Assembly (NCBI RefSeq): GCF_013410775.1
Contig: NZ_JACCFH010000001.1
Location: forward strand, 3,410,001 to 3,474,000
Origin: Sphaerotilus montanus
GTDB taxonomy: Bacteria > Pseudomonadota > Gammaproteobacteria > Burkholderiales > Burkholderiaceae_C
Reading direction: 5' to 3'
Length of the DNA: 64,000 nt
The notes below the pieces were generated by a model. The model was not told the origin of the DNA and did no database searches. It worked only from the letters and a program-made list of their open reading frames with translations. Made by a program: the position numbers and the translations under genes. This document shows positions 8,681 through 18,037 of this stretch, in pieces (the first letter of the stretch is position 1; each line of letters opens with the position of its first letter).

Positions 8681-9637
8681 TCATCGGCAGGCACGGAGCA
8701 CCTCGCTGGCCAGGTTGCGCCCGAGGGCGTCGGACAGTCCGGCGTAGGCATTGGTGACCCGCGCGTTGACCTCGATCGGGACCGGGCCGTGCTGTGCGTG
8801 CCAGACCAGATCGATGCCGACGAAGCCGCGCAGACCGGGCAGCGCTTCGGCGATGGCGTCGGCCATGGCCTGCAGCGCCGGCCAGCGCGGGTCCCGGGCA
8901 TCGGCGCCGGTGTGCGTGACGCCGATGTAGTCGAGCCGGCCCGAGGCGCTGCAGTGCAGGTGCTGTCGGTTCAGGCTCAGCAGCGCGGGGCGCACGCCGG
9001 TGCCGCACAGCAGCGACAGGCTCAGCGCCTCGCCCTCGACCCAGGGCTGCAGCGTCACGCACGCGCCTGCGGCTGTCCGGCGGGCGGCGAGCGCCTGCGC
9101 CGCGCCGTGGTCGTCGAGCACCACGGTGTCGACCGCGCCCGCGCCCACATCCGGCTTGACCACCCAGCGCCGCGCCTGTCCGGGCGCGTCGAAGTCCCAG
9201 GGCGTGGGCAGGCCGGCGCTGGCCAGGCGGGCGAGGGTGCGTGTCTTGCTGGCGCTGGTGCGCAGCGCCGCGGCCGTGCTGCCCAGCCAGCGGGTCGGCG
9301 CGACCAGGGCACAGCAGGCCGACAGCAGGCCGTCGCTCTCCGGCGCGATCACCCAGACACCGTCGTGCCGGGCGGCCTGCTCGGCCAGGAAATCGAGTGC
9401 GGGTTGTCCGGGCCGGGCGCGCACGGGGTGCAGGCGTCCGCCGGGGTCGCGGTGGGCCGGCGCGCCCGCGCTGTCGGCGACGCGGACCTGGCCGATGCGG
9501 TCGGCCGGGAGCTGCAGCAGGTCCGCCGCCACGGCATCGCGCATGGCCACGCCGATCGGTTGCAAGGTGGCTTCGTCCGGGTGCCCCGGCATGCCGCCGG
9601 CGCTGACGAACTCGAAGACCAGTATCGTGTCAGCCAT
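8681..9637 (-). CDS. ATP-grasp ligase of the H4MPT/methanofuran cluster (MfnD-like)
   Basis: This 318-residue ATP-grasp protein carries R-W-V-V-K-P-D-V-G-A-G-A near residue 165, the L-Q-P-W-V-E-G-E segment, and the metal-binding P-I-E-V-N-A-R-V-T-N-A-Y-A-G-L-S near the end. In archaea, MfnD ligates glutamate to tyramine in methanofuran synthesis; bacterial relatives are assumed to add glutamates to methanofuran. Its start codon overlaps that of the divergent HisA-like gene: CAT (minus strand start) and ATG (plus strand start) share the CATG at 9635-9638. Confidence 0.78.
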   Translation of the reverse strand: MADTILVFEFVSAGGMPGHPDEATLQPIGVAMRDAVAADLLQLPADRIGQVRVADSAGAPAHRDPGGRLHPVRARPGQPALDFLAEQAARHDGVWVIAPESDGLLSACCALVAPTRWLGSTAAALRTSASKTRTLARLASAGLPTPWDFDAPGQARRWVVKPDVGAGAVDTVVLDDHGAAQALAARRTAAGACVTLQPWVEGEALSLSLLCGTGVRPALLSLNRQHLHCSASGRLDYIGVTHTGADARDPRWPALQAMADAIAEALPGLRGFVGIDLVWHAQHGPVPIEVNARVTNAYAGLSDALGRNLASEVLRACR

Positions 9638-10382
9638 GGAATGGATCCCTGTCCTCGATGTGATGCAAGGCCGTGTGGTACGCGCCGTGCGTGGTGACCG
9701 CCGGTCCTACCAGCCGGTCGTGTCGGTGCTGTGCGCGGGCAGTGACCCGGTGACCGTCGCGCAGGCGCTGTGCCGCCACGCTGCGGCGTCCGTGCTCTAC
9801 ATCGCGGATCTCGATGCGCTGCAGGGCGGCGCGGTGCAGACCGACGTGCTGCGCGCCCTGGGTGCTGCGCTGCCCGGTGTGCGGTTCTGGCTGGACGCCG
9901 GTTTCGCGGACGTCGTGGCGGTCCGGGCGCTGCTGGCGCAAGTCGGGCCGGAGGTGGCCGCACGGATCGATCCGGTCTATGCCAGCGAGTCGCTGCGGGA
10001 CACGCAGGCGCTGACCGAGCGGATCGACGCGGCCGACCGGCCGGGCCTGCGCGCGATCCTGTCGCTCGACCGGCGCGACGGGCAGCGGCTCGATCCGGCC
10101 GGGTGCTGGGAGCAGCCCGCGCGGTGGCCGGCCCGGGTGATCGTGATGACGCTGGAGCGCGTGGGCGCCCACACCGGGCCGGACCTGGACACGCTGGCCG
10201 AGGTGCAGCGCCGCGCGCCCGCCGCCCGGCTCATCGGCGCGGGCGGCGTGCGCGGTGTCGACGATCTGCAGGCGGCGGCGCAGGCGGGCGCGGTGGCCTG
10301 GCTGGTGGCCAGCGCCTTGCACGACGGCCGCCTGCCACCCGTCAGGGCGCAGGGCGGCGGAGGGTGCGGACCGGGAGCGTGA
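9636..10382 (+). CDS. HisA/HisF-related TIM-barrel protein of the H4MPT cluster
   Basis: The 248-residue TIM-barrel starts W-I-P-V-L-D-V-M-Q-G-R-V-V-R-A, the HisA-type first strand, and has C-terminal phosphate-binding-like R-L-I-G-A-G-G-V-R and A-W-L-V-A-S-A-L segments. Such HisA-like proteins occur in H4MPT clusters of methylotrophs and archaea and are not the histidine enzyme; a role in methanofuran or methanopterin synthesis is assumed. Its ATG overlaps the start of the divergent ATP-grasp gene, so its promoter must lie inside that gene. A 145-bp gap separates it from fhcB. Confidence 0.75.
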   Translation: MEWIPVLDVMQGRVVRAVRGDRRSYQPVVSVLCAGSDPVTVAQALCRHAAASVLYIADLDALQGGAVQTDVLRALGAALPGVRFWLDAGFADVVAVRALLAQVGPEVAARIDPVYASESLRDTQALTERIDAADRPGLRAILSLDRRDGQRLDPAGCWEQPARWPARVIVMTLERVGAHTGPDLDTLAEVQRRAPAARLIGAGGVRGVDDLQAAAQAGAVAWLVASALHDGRLPPVRAQGGGGCGPGA

Positions 10383-10500
10383 GCGCATGGCGCCATCGCA
10401 ATCAGGTTTCATGCCACGCCCGCCACGGCGTTCCAGCCTGTTCCAGCGGGCAGCTTGCTGCTGAAACGCCACACTCTGTCGCGGGTCCGGACCGTGGAAG

Positions 10501-10554
10501 GGGCTGCCGCAGCCCGGTCGGGGTGGCATGCCGATTGCCTTTGCGATCGGCATG
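10501..10554 (+). promoter_or_regulatory. fhcB start region: sigma-54-like promoter and perfect inverted repeats
   Basis: TGGCAT-N5-TTGCC at 10524-10539 matches a sigma-54 -24/-12 promoter, with the GG and GC doublets 12 bases apart. Overlapping it, CATGCCGAT (10527-10535) and ATCGGCATG (10546-10554) are perfect 9-bp arms around a 10-nt spacer, and both candidate fhcB ATGs (10528, 10552) lie in the arms. A second small inverted repeat, GGGCTG/CAGCCC, lies at 10501-10515. If the promoter is real, transcription starts near 10550 and only ATG 10552 is usable, giving an almost leaderless mRNA. Otherwise the repeat would form a hairpin hiding the start. Confidence 0.4.
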
Positions 10555-11748
10555 CGCCTTGATCCGAGCCCTGTCTGGACCTGTCCCTTCTGCCCGCTGC
10601 TGTGCGATGACCGGCCGGCGAGTGCGCCCGGCTGCGCCCTCGCCGAGGCGGGCCTGCAGGCGTGTCGGTGGCCGGTGGGCGCCGCGTGCCCGGCAGCGCG
10701 CATCGACGGCCAGCCCGCCACGCTGGAGGCGGCGCTCGCGGCGGCAGCGCAGCGCCTGGCCCGCAGCCGCCAGCCACTGATCGGCGGCTGGGGCACCGAT
10801 GTCGCTGGCGCCCGCGCGCTGACCACGCTGGCCGAGGCGACGGGTGCGTTCTGTGACGCCGCGGCCGGCGAGGCGCTCAGCCAGACCTTGCGCGTGCAGC
10901 AGGACCGCGGCGGCTACACCACCACGCTGGCCGAAGTGCGCGAACACGCCGACCTGATCGTGATGGTCGGGCGCGGAGTGCTGACACGGGCGCCGCGGCT
11001 GCTGGAGCGGGTGCTCGACGGCCGGGCCACGCCCCCGCAGATCGTCCACCTGGATGCGCCGGGGGAGCTGCCCGACACGCTCGTGCGGCTGCACCTGCTG
11101 GTGGCCGAGAAGACACCCGCAGCGGCCGAGGCCCTGGCGTCCCCGGCGCTGGCCACGCTGGCCGCACAGCTGAAGGCGGCGCGCTACGCCGTGCTGGTCT
11201 GGGAACCGGCGCAGCTCGGTGCCCACGCGGCGCTGTGCATCGAGCGCCTGATGCAGCTCCTCCAGCGGCTGAACCAGACCACCCGCGCCGCCGGCCTGCC
11301 GATCGGCGGCGCGGACGGCGCGATGACCGCGCAGTACGTCCACGCCTGGCGCACCGGCCTGCCGCTGCGCAGCCGCCACGGCCCGCGCGGGCTCGAACAC
11401 GATCCGCTGCGCTTCGGTGCCCCGCGGCTGCTGGCGGACGGCGCGGTGGATCTGCTGCTGTGGGTGGCAAGCTTTCCTGGGCAGGTGGTGGGTGGGGTGC
11501 CGGCCGCGGCCGGGTTGCCGCGCATCGTGCTGGGTTTGCCGGCGCTGGCGGCGCAGCTGGGTGACGCCCGGCACACGGTGTTCATTCCGGTGGCGACGCC
11601 GGGCGTTCACGCCGACGGGCACCTGTTCCGCGTGGACGGCGCTGTGCTGATGCCGCTGCACGCCCTGCAGCACGACGGACTTCCCGGCGTGGCGGCGGTG
11701 GTGGACACCTTGACGCAGTCCCTGGCGCCGGGGAGGGCGGCGGCATGA
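10528..11748 (+). CDS. fhcB: Formyltransferase/hydrolase complex subunit B (formylmethanofuran dehydrogenase B-like)
   Basis: FhcB is the bacterial homologue of the molybdopterin-carrying FmdB/FwdB subunit. In the Fhc complex it is thought to be structural, since bacterial Fhc makes formate without redox chemistry. The N-terminus T-C-P-F-C-P-L-L-C-D-D keeps the cysteine cluster of the family, while the protein is shorter than archaeal FwdB. Two starts are possible: ATG 10528 (406 aa, GGGG just upstream) or ATG 10552 (398 aa). Known homologues begin only a few residues before the cysteine motif, which favours 10552. The stop overlaps fhcA by four bases (ATGA). Confidence 0.88.
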   Translation: MPIAFAIGMRLDPSPVWTCPFCPLLCDDRPASAPGCALAEAGLQACRWPVGAACPAARIDGQPATLEAALAAAAQRLARSRQPLIGGWGTDVAGARALTTLAEATGAFCDAAAGEALSQTLRVQQDRGGYTTTLAEVREHADLIVMVGRGVLTRAPRLLERVLDGRATPPQIVHLDAPGELPDTLVRLHLLVAEKTPAAAEALASPALATLAAQLKAARYAVLVWEPAQLGAHAALCIERLMQLLQRLNQTTRAAGLPIGGADGAMTAQYVHAWRTGLPLRSRHGPRGLEHDPLRFGAPRLLADGAVDLLLWVASFPGQVVGGVPAAAGLPRIVLGLPALAAQLGDARHTVFIPVATPGVHADGHLFRVDGAVLMPLHALQHDGLPGVAAVVDTLTQSLAPGRAAA

Positions 11749-13406
11749 GCACGATCCGGTTGCACGGTGGCCGCCTGCACGACCCGACCAACGGCGTCGA
11801 CGGTGACGTGCGCGATCTCGTCGTCCGCGACGGGCGCATCGACCGGCTGGCGCCCGGTGAGCCAGCGGATGAATCGATCGACATCAGCGGCTGCGTCGCC
11901 ATGGCCGGCGGCATCGACCTGCACACCCACATCGGCGGCGGCAAGGTGAACCTGGCCCGGCTGCTGCTGCCCGAACACCACCGCGGCGGCGGCGATGACC
12001 CGTGTCGCCACGTCACGCCCGGCACGCGCGACACCGGCCGGCGCTACGTGCAGATGGGCTACACCGCGGCGTTCGAGCCCGCGATGGTCGCCACCAACGC
12101 CCGCCACGCCCACATGGAGATGGGCGACACCCCCATCCTCGACCACGGCGCCTACGCGATGCTCGGCAACGACGAGCTGTTCCTGCAGATGCTGGCCGAG
12201 GGCGCCCACCCGGACGAGTTCCGCGACCTGATCGGCTGGACCTTGCACGCGACCAAGGCGATGGGCGTCAAGGTCGTCAACCCGGGCGGCATCTCGGCCT
12301 TCAAGTTCAACCAGCGCCGCCTGAACGTGGACGAGCCCCACCGCCACTGGCAGGTCACGCCGCGCCAGGTCGTCCACACGCTCGCCCGCGGATTGCACGC
12401 GCTCGGTGTGCCGCACCCGCTGCACATCCACGGCAGCAACCTCGGCGCGGCCGGCAACATCGCCTCGACGCTGGAGACCATCGACGCGCTCGAAGGGCTG
12501 CCCGCGCACCTGACCCACGTCCAGTTCCACGCCTACGGCAACGAGGGGCCGAAGAAGTTCTCGTCCGCTGCGCTGGCGCTGGCGGAGGCGGTCAATGCGC
12601 GGCCACAGCTCAGCGTCGATGTCGGCCAGATCATCTTCGGCCACACGGTCACCGCCTCCGGCGACACGATGCGCCAGTTCGCCAACGCCGGGCTGGCCAA
12701 CCCGCGCAAGGCGATCTTCTCGGACATCGAGTGCGAGGCCGGCTGCGGCGTGGTGCCGTTCCGCTACCGGGAGGCGAGCTATGTGAATGCGCTGCAGTGG
12801 GCGATCGGGCTGGAGATCTTCCTGCTGGTGCGCAACCCGTGGCAGGTCGTGCTGACCACCGACCACCCGAACGGCGGCCCCTTCACCAGCTACCCGCACC
12901 TGATCCGGCTGCTGATGGACCGCTCCTTCCGCGAGGAACAATTGGCCAAGCTGCACCCCGAGGTCGCCCAGTTCAGCGCGCTGAAGTCGATCACCCGCGA
13001 GCTGACGCTGCAGGAAATCGCCATCCTGACCCGCGCCGCGCCAGCGAAGCTGCTCGGCCTGCGCGACCGCGGCCACCTGGGCGAGGGCGCGGCGGCCGAC
13101 ATCGCCGTCTACCGCGACGACGCCGACCGCGAGCGCATGTTCACCGCGCCCGAGCTGGTCTTCAAGGACGGCGTGCTCGTCTCCCGCGCTGGCCGCCTCA
13201 CCGCCGAGCCAGTCGGCGGCACGCACTTCGTCGCGCCCGACTACGACCTGTCGTTTGCCCAGACGCTGCGCCGCCGCCACGCCCGCCACGGCTCGGTCAA
13301 TCCCGACCACCTGGTCATTGGCCACGACGAGCTGTGCGCCTGCGGGCGGGGCGGGGCGCTGCTGCCGGTGGCGTGTCTGCAAGGTCAGGATCGGGGCGCG
13401 CCATGA
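11745..13406 (+). CDS. fhcA: Formyltransferase/hydrolase complex subunit A (formylmethanofuran dehydrogenase A-like)
   Basis: FhcA is an amidohydrolase-fold subunit that hydrolyses formylmethanofuran to formate and methanofuran. The 553-residue protein shows the zinc-binding [10 protein letters not shown] motif near residue 62, a later H-I-H-G-S-N-L and the catalytic-type T-T-D-H-P-N-G segment. The C-terminal beta-sandwich includes [14 protein letters not shown]. It lies in the canonical fhcBADC order, coupled on both sides by ATGA overlaps. Confidence 0.95.
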   Translation: MSTIRLHGGRLHDPTNGVDGDVRDLVVRDGRIDRLAPGEPADESIDISGCVAMAGGIDLHTHIGGGKVNLARLLLPEHHRGGGDDPCRHVTPGTRDTGRRYVQMGYTAAFEPAMVATNARHAHMEMGDTPILDHGAYAMLGNDELFLQMLAEGAHPDEFRDLIGWTLHATKAMGVKVVNPGGISAFKFNQRRLNVDEPHRHWQVTPRQVVHTLARGLHALGVPHPLHIHGSNLGAAGNIASTLETIDALEGLPAHLTHVQFHAYGNEGPKKFSSAALALAEAVNARPQLSVDVGQIIFGHTVTASGDTMRQFANAGLANPRKAIFSDIECEAGCGVVPFRYREASYVNALQWAIGLEIFLLVRNPWQVVLTTDHPNGGPFTSYPHLIRLLMDRSFREEQLAKLHPEVAQFSALKSITRELTLQEIAILTRAAPAKLLGLRDRGHLGEGAAADIAVYRDDADRERMFTAPELVFKDGVLVSRAGRLTAEPVGGTHFVAPDYDLSFAQTLRRRHARHGSVNPDHLVIGHDELCACGRGGALLPVACLQGQDRGAP

Positions 13407-14302
13407 CGGTCCTCATCGACGACACCTTCGCCGAAGCCTTTCCGATGAAGGCGACCCGGCTGCTGATCACCGCGCACAACCTCACCTGGGCGCGCCACGC
13501 CGCCGTCGCCGCCACGGGCTTCGCCACCTCGGTGATCGCCTGCGGCTGCGAGGCGGGCATCGAGCGTGAACTGTCCGCCGACGAGACGCCCGACGGCCGG
13601 CCGGGTCTGGCGGTGCTGCTGTTCGCGATGAGCGGGAAGGAGCTGGCCAAGCAGGTCGAACGCCGGGTCGGGCAGTGTGTGCTGACCTGCCCGACCACGG
13701 CGGTGTTCGCCGGGCTGCGCGAGGGCGAGCCGATCGCGCTGGGCAAGAACCTGCGCTTCTTCGGCGACGGCTGGCAGCAGTCGAAGGTGATCGGTGGTGT
13801 GCGCTACTGGCGCGTGCCGGTGATGGACGGCGAGTTTGTGGCGCAGGAGACGACACCAGTGGTCAAGGGCGTCGGTGGCGGCAACCTGCTGTTCCTGGCG
13901 CGTGACACCGACGCCGCGCTCGCCGCGGCCGAGGCGGCGGTCACGGCGATGCGGCGGCTGCCGGACGTGATCCTGCCGTTCCCGGGTGGTGTGGTGCGCT
14001 CGGGCTCGAAGGTGGGCAGTCGGTATCCGGTGCTGATGGCGTCCACCAACGACGCCTTCTGTCCGACGCTGCGCGGGCTGGCCAAGCGCAGCGAACTCGA
14101 CGAGCGCATCGGCTGCGTGATGGAAATCGTCATCGACGGGCTGAGCGAGGCGGCGGTGGCGGAGGCCATGCGGGTCGGCATCGAGGCCGGTGTGGCGCTC
14201 GGCACCGCGGGCGGGCTGCTGAGGATCTCTGCTGGCAACTACGGCGGCAAGCTCGGGCCGTTCCACTTTCACCTGCACCACCTCTACCGGGTGACGCCAT
14301 GA
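13403..14302 (+). CDS. fhcD: Formylmethanofuran-tetrahydromethanopterin N-formyltransferase (Fhc subunit D)
   Basis: FhcD (Ftr) moves the formyl group from formyl-H4MPT to methanofuran. The 299-residue length and the motifs [38 protein letters not shown] and [11 protein letters not shown] are typical of Ftr. The start at 13403 gives an ATGA overlap with fhcA. A longer open frame upstream in the same phase is a shadow of fhcA. Confidence 0.95.
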   Translation: MTVLIDDTFAEAFPMKATRLLITAHNLTWARHAAVAATGFATSVIACGCEAGIERELSADETPDGRPGLAVLLFAMSGKELAKQVERRVGQCVLTCPTTAVFAGLREGEPIALGKNLRFFGDGWQQSKVIGGVRYWRVPVMDGEFVAQETTPVVKGVGGGNLLFLARDTDAALAAAEAAVTAMRRLPDVILPFPGGVVRSGSKVGSRYPVLMASTNDAFCPTLRGLAKRSELDERIGCVMEIVIDGLSEAAVAEAMRVGIEAGVALGTAGGLLRISAGNYGGKLGPFHFHLHHLYRVTP

Positions 14303-15138
14303 GCGGCCATCGACTCACCTTGCGCCAGACGCCCGCGCTGCGGCTCGATCTGCGCGGCGTGCTGCCCGACACGCTGGCGGGCCTGTCCGTCGCGGAGGTC
14401 GAACGCCTGCCGCTGGCCTGTGGCCGCGACCTCGTGCCGCTGGCCGAGTGGTTCACGGTCGAGGCGACTCCGACCGCCGACGCTGACACCGTGGCGGCGC
14501 TGCACCTCGTCGGCGACCTGTCCCGGGTCGATCACATCGGCCACCAGATGGCGTCCGGACGGCTGCGCATCGACGGTCCGGTCGGCGATGGCCTGGGGGT
14601 GCAGATGCGCGGCGGGGTGATCCGGCTGCACGGCTCGGCGCGCGATCAGGTCGGCTGCGAGATGAGCGGCGGCGAGCTGCACATCGACGGCGACATCGGC
14701 GACTTCGCCGCGTCGACGCTGCCCGGCAGCATGGACGGCATGCGCGGCGGGCTGCTGGCGGTGTGCGGCTGTGCGGGCGACCGGCTCGCCGACCGGATGC
14801 GGCGCGGCACGGTCCTCGTCGGCGGCGCGGTCGGTGATTTCGCGGCGTCGCGGCTGGTGGCGGGCACGGTCGTGCTCGGCGGGCGCTGTGGCGTGCATCC
14901 GGCCTGGGGCATGCGCCGGGGCAGCGTGCTGTTCGCGGATCCGACGGTGGCGCCGATGTCGCTGCCCGGCTTCGTCACTGGCGGGGGCGAGATGGCCGTC
15001 GCGTGGCAACTGATGGCGCGTGACCTGGCGCGCCACACCGATTTCCCCGCGCTCGCCGACCTGCCGCGCCGCGCCGTTCACCGCCTGCGCGGGGATCTGG
15101 CGGTCGATGGCATGGGCGAGCTGCTCTTTGTCACCTGA
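14299..15138 (+). CDS. fhcC: Formyltransferase/hydrolase complex subunit C (formylmethanofuran dehydrogenase C-like)
   Basis: FhcC is the beta-helical subunit homologous to FmdC/FwdC and the C-terminal domain of glutamate synthase. From about residue 85 to 225 the 279-residue protein has repeated G-x-x-G-x-x-M-x-x-G-x-x-x-x-x-G units (for example [24 protein letters not shown]). It probably supports the complex and holds the methanofuran polyglutamate chain. It is the last fhc gene; 26 bp with an AAGGAA site separate it from the Fae paralogue. Confidence 0.93.
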   Translation: MSGHRLTLRQTPALRLDLRGVLPDTLAGLSVAEVERLPLACGRDLVPLAEWFTVEATPTADADTVAALHLVGDLSRVDHIGHQMASGRLRIDGPVGDGLGVQMRGGVIRLHGSARDQVGCEMSGGELHIDGDIGDFAASTLPGSMDGMRGGLLAVCGCAGDRLADRMRRGTVLVGGAVGDFAASRLVAGTVVLGGRCGVHPAWGMRRGSVLFADPTVAPMSLPGFVTGGGEMAVAWQLMARDLARHTDFPALADLPRRAVHRLRGDLAVDGMGELLFVT

Positions 15139-15164
15139 TCTGCACCTGAAAGGAAATTCATCCG

Positions 15165-15698
15165 ATGTCACTGCCGTACACCTTCCATGCCGGCGAAGCC
15201 ACCGTGCTGGCCGCCGAGGGCCAGTTCACCGACGCGATGCCCGAGATCCTGATCGGCCGCGTCGACGGCCCGGTCGGGCAGGCCTTCGCCAACATGATGG
15301 CGCAGAGCAAGGGCCACACCGCGATGTTCGCGATCCGCGCCTGCAACCAGCTCGTGCGCCCGGCGACCATCACCGTTCCGAAGGTCACGCTCAAGGACAT
15401 GGCCAACATCGACCTGTTCGGCGGCGTGGTCCAGAGTGCGACCGCCGATGCGGTGCTCGACTGCGTGATCGAGGGTCTGATCCCGAAGGACCTGGTCAAC
15501 GAGCTGTGCATCATCAGCCTGGTGTGGATCGACCCGCGCTGCGCCAAGGATCCGAGCCTCGACAAGCGGGACATGTACCGCACCAACTACGAGGCGACCA
15601 AGCTGGCGCTGCGGCGCGCGCTGAACCACGAGCCGACGATCGACGAGCTGATCGCCAACCGGCATGCGATCCGGCACGACATGGACGACTGGACCTGA
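15165..15698 (+). CDS. Fae paralogue (Fae2-like) lacking the catalytic His
   Basis: This 177-residue homologue of formaldehyde-activating enzyme keeps the fold (I-G-R-V-D-G-P-V-G-Q-A-F-A-N-M, I-I-S-L-V-W-I, N-Y-E-A-T-K-L-A-L-R-R-A-L). At the position of the conserved A-H-I-D-L block of Fae it has A-M-P-E-I, so the active-site His is a Met. Methylotrophs often carry such Fae-like proteins of unproven function; a sensing or carrier role is possible. It is probably cotranscribed with fhcBADC. Confidence 0.85.
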   Translation: MSLPYTFHAGEATVLAAEGQFTDAMPEILIGRVDGPVGQAFANMMAQSKGHTAMFAIRACNQLVRPATITVPKVTLKDMANIDLFGGVVQSATADAVLDCVIEGLIPKDLVNELCIISLVWIDPRCAKDPSLDKRDMYRTNYEATKLALRRALNHEPTIDELIANRHAIRHDMDDWT

Positions 15699-15739
15699 GC
15701 TGACACGGCGGGGTCGCGCGCTCGGGGCATGATGGCGCC

Positions 15740-16414
15740 ATGCTGCAGATTGCCCTTTTCGACCTCGACCACACGCTGATCCCGTTCGACACCGGACTCG
15801 CCTGGACCGATTTCCTGATCGCCCGAGGTGTGTTCGACGACGCCGTGCGCGTGACCTACCTCGACCACTGCCGCCAGTACGCCGCCGGCACGCTCGACAT
15901 CCGCGAGATGCAGCGCGCCAACGTCGGCGCGTTGCGCGAGGTGCCGCCGGCCGACGTGGCGCGCTGGATCGACGACTTCCGCGAACACCTCCGCCCGCGC
16001 GTCCCCGCGGCGACCCGTGCGCTGGTGGATGGCCACTGCGCGCGCGGCGACCTCTGCGCCATCGTCACCGCGACGCCGCGCTTCCTGGCCGAGCCGCTGG
16101 CGGCGCTGTTCGAGGTGCCGCACCTGCTGGCGAGCGAGTCCGCCGTCGATGCCCGCGGTCACCGGACGGGCGAGGTCGAGGGCGAGCCTTGTTACCGCGC
16201 CCACAAGATCGACCATGTGCAGCGCTGGCTGGCCGCGCGCGGGCACTCGCTGCAGACGGTGGGGCGGAGCTGGTTCTACTCGGATTCGGCGAATGACCTG
16301 CCGCTGCTGCAGGTGGTCAGCGATCCGGTGGCGGTGGCGCCGGATGCGCGGCTGCGGGCGCATGCGCTGGCGCAGGGCTGGCCGGTGATCGATCCGTCAC
16401 CGCACTGCGGCTGA
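15740..16414 (+). CDS. HAD superfamily hydrolase, SerB-like (subfamily IB)
   Basis: This 224-residue cytoplasmic phosphatase-like protein has HAD motif I F-D-L-D-H-T-L-I at residues 6-13, motif II I-V-T-A-T-P near 107, and motif III/IV Y-S-D-S-A-N-D-L-P-L-L near 180. Members dephosphorylate phosphoserine, histidinol phosphate or similar small metabolites; the substrate cannot be read from sequence. It follows fae2 by 41 bp. Its last 18 bp overlap the convergent AAA/nuclease gene. Confidence 0.85.
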   Translation: MLQIALFDLDHTLIPFDTGLAWTDFLIARGVFDDAVRVTYLDHCRQYAAGTLDIREMQRANVGALREVPPADVARWIDDFREHLRPRVPAATRALVDGHCARGDLCAIVTATPRFLAEPLAALFEVPHLLASESAVDARGHRTGEVEGEPCYRAHKIDHVQRWLAARGHSLQTVGRSWFYSDSANDLPLLQVVSDPVAVAPDARLRAHALAQGWPVIDPSPHCG

Positions 16415-18010
16415 GTCGCGCGTGGCCGGGATCGTTTCCACCTCGAACCCGACCACGTTCCGGTCCTCGCGGCTGAACTCGACACCGATCAGGTGGATCG
16501 GTTCGCCGCGGTCACGGTATTTCCCGGCGTAGTCGCGGTCCTTGAGCTGCTGCAGCGCGTGGCCCTGGGGTGTCAGCTCGACGACCTTGAACTCGAACAG
16601 CCAGACCACGCCGCCGAACAGCACCGCCATGTCGATGCGGCCCTTGTTCGTCGTGTCCTCCACGCGGACATCGAGCCCGAGCGCGGCGAAGTGGCTGTAG
16701 AAGATGCTCGCGTAATAGCCTTCGAAGCCCGACAGCGCGTTGCGGCGGTACCAGTCGTGCGGGATGCTGGCGAAGAAGGCGTGGAACAGCGGGCGCAGCG
16801 CCGGCACATCCCCCGCCAGCAGCACGCGGTAGAGGCGGCTGATCTGCGGCTCGGGGATCTCGGCACTGCCCGACAGGTGGCGCAGCAGGCTGTCGTTCAA
16901 GCTGGCCTGGACCTCCAGATTGGGGTATTTCAGCGTCAGCTCGCGCCGCCCCGGGATCTCCCAGACGCTGTCGATCGTCAGGTAGCCGGCCTGGAACAGC
17001 AGCGCCTCGGGCTGCAGCGTCTCGACATCGAAGGTGGACAGCAGCGTGTCGGTGGCGACGATGCGGCCCAGGTCCGGGGTGAACGGGCGCCGGGCGGCGA
17101 GCAGGTCGACCAGGAACGTGGGCGTGCCGGTCTCGAACCAGTAGGGGCGGAATTGCCGGTTGCGGAACAGCAGCAGCAGGTCGAAGGGGTTGTAGACCGA
17201 GGTGCCGAGCCAGTTGTAGCCGTTGTACCAGCGGCGGATCTCCTCGCGGTCCAGCCCCGGCAGCTCCGGCGCGAACACGGTGTCCACGTCGTCGTCGGTG
17301 TAGCCGCACAGTGCGCTGTAGCGGGGGTCCAGCGTCAGGTCGGTCAGGTTGTTCAGGCCCGAGAACAGGCTGACCTTGCTGAACTTGCTCACCCCCGTCA
17401 GGAACACGAACTTCAGGTGCTCGTCGGTGTCCTTGAGCACCGCGTACACGTCCTTCAGCCCCTCGCGCATCTGGCGCGCCACCACCGGGTCGGTGATGTT
17501 GTCGAGGATGGGCTTGTCGTACTCGTCGATCAGCACCACCGCCCGCTCGCCGCGGCTGCGGTGCGCCTGCCGGATCAGGTCGGCGAAGTTGCCGGGCAGG
17601 TCATCGTCGGGCAGCCCGGCAGGCAGCGGCAGGCCGAGTGACTCCCGGTTGACACGCAGGTTGTCGCGGATGCGCTGGGCCAGCCCGGTGCCCGCGGGCG
17701 ACACCCCACCCGAAAAGCTCAGGCGGATCACCGGGTAGCGGCGCGACCAGTCCCAGCGCGACTCGGCCGCCAGGCCCTCGAACAGTGGCCGATTCCCTTC
17801 GAACAGCTCCTTGAACGTGTCGATGAGCAGGCTCTTGCCGAAGCGGCGCGGGCGGCTCAGGAAATAGTGTGTCCCGGACTCGATCAGGTCCAGGATCAGC
17901 CCGGTCTTGTCCACGTAGTAACAATGTTCGCTGCGCAGCTTGGCGAGGCTTTGCAGCCCGACGGGCAGCTTGAGGCGAGGCAGTGCAGCGGCGGCGGGGG
18001 CATTCATCAC
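16397..18010 (-). CDS. AAA-ATPase-like protein with C-terminal PD-(D/E)XK nuclease domain
   Basis: This 537-residue protein has the AAA-ATPase_like plus DUF1703-type nuclease architecture. The N-terminus has Y-Y-V-D-K-T-G and the family-specific P-loop S-R-P-R-R-F-G-K-S-L-L near residue 55, then V-V-L-I-D-E-Y-D-K-P (Walker B) near 165. The C-terminal G-R-I-D-M-A-V followed by L-F-E-F-K supplies a PD-(D/E)XK-type active site. These proteins are widespread, often multicopy, and of unknown role (defence or mobile-DNA links are suggested for some). It stands alone between the C1 genes and the xox cluster on the opposite strand. ATG 18007 is an equal alternative start. Confidence 0.85.
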   Translation of the reverse strand: MMNAPAAAALPRLKLPVGLQSLAKLRSEHCYYVDKTGLILDLIESGTHYFLSRPRRFGKSLLIDTFKELFEGNRPLFEGLAAESRWDWSRRYPVIRLSFSGGVSPAGTGLAQRIRDNLRVNRESLGLPLPAGLPDDDLPGNFADLIRQAHRSRGERAVVLIDEYDKPILDNITDPVVARQMREGLKDVYAVLKDTDEHLKFVFLTGVSKFSKVSLFSGLNNLTDLTLDPRYSALCGYTDDDVDTVFAPELPGLDREEIRRWYNGYNWLGTSVYNPFDLLLLFRNRQFRPYWFETGTPTFLVDLLAARRPFTPDLGRIVATDTLLSTFDVETLQPEALLFQAGYLTIDSVWEIPGRRELTLKYPNLEVQASLNDSLLRHLSGSAEIPEPQISRLYRVLLAGDVPALRPLFHAFFASIPHDWYRRNALSGFEGYYASIFYSHFAALGLDVRVEDTTNKGRIDMAVLFGGVVWLFEFKVVELTPQGHALQQLKDRDYAGKYRDRGEPIHLIGVEFSREDRNVVGFEVETIPATRDSAAVR

Positions 18011-18037
18011 TTCAGTTTAGACCAGCCTTGTGCGTCT

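Noticed and set aside
12002-13402. Plus-strand open frame ahead of fhcD that would give a 766-residue fusion
   Set aside because: The upstream part is an out-of-frame reading of fhcA; FhcD is complete from 13403.
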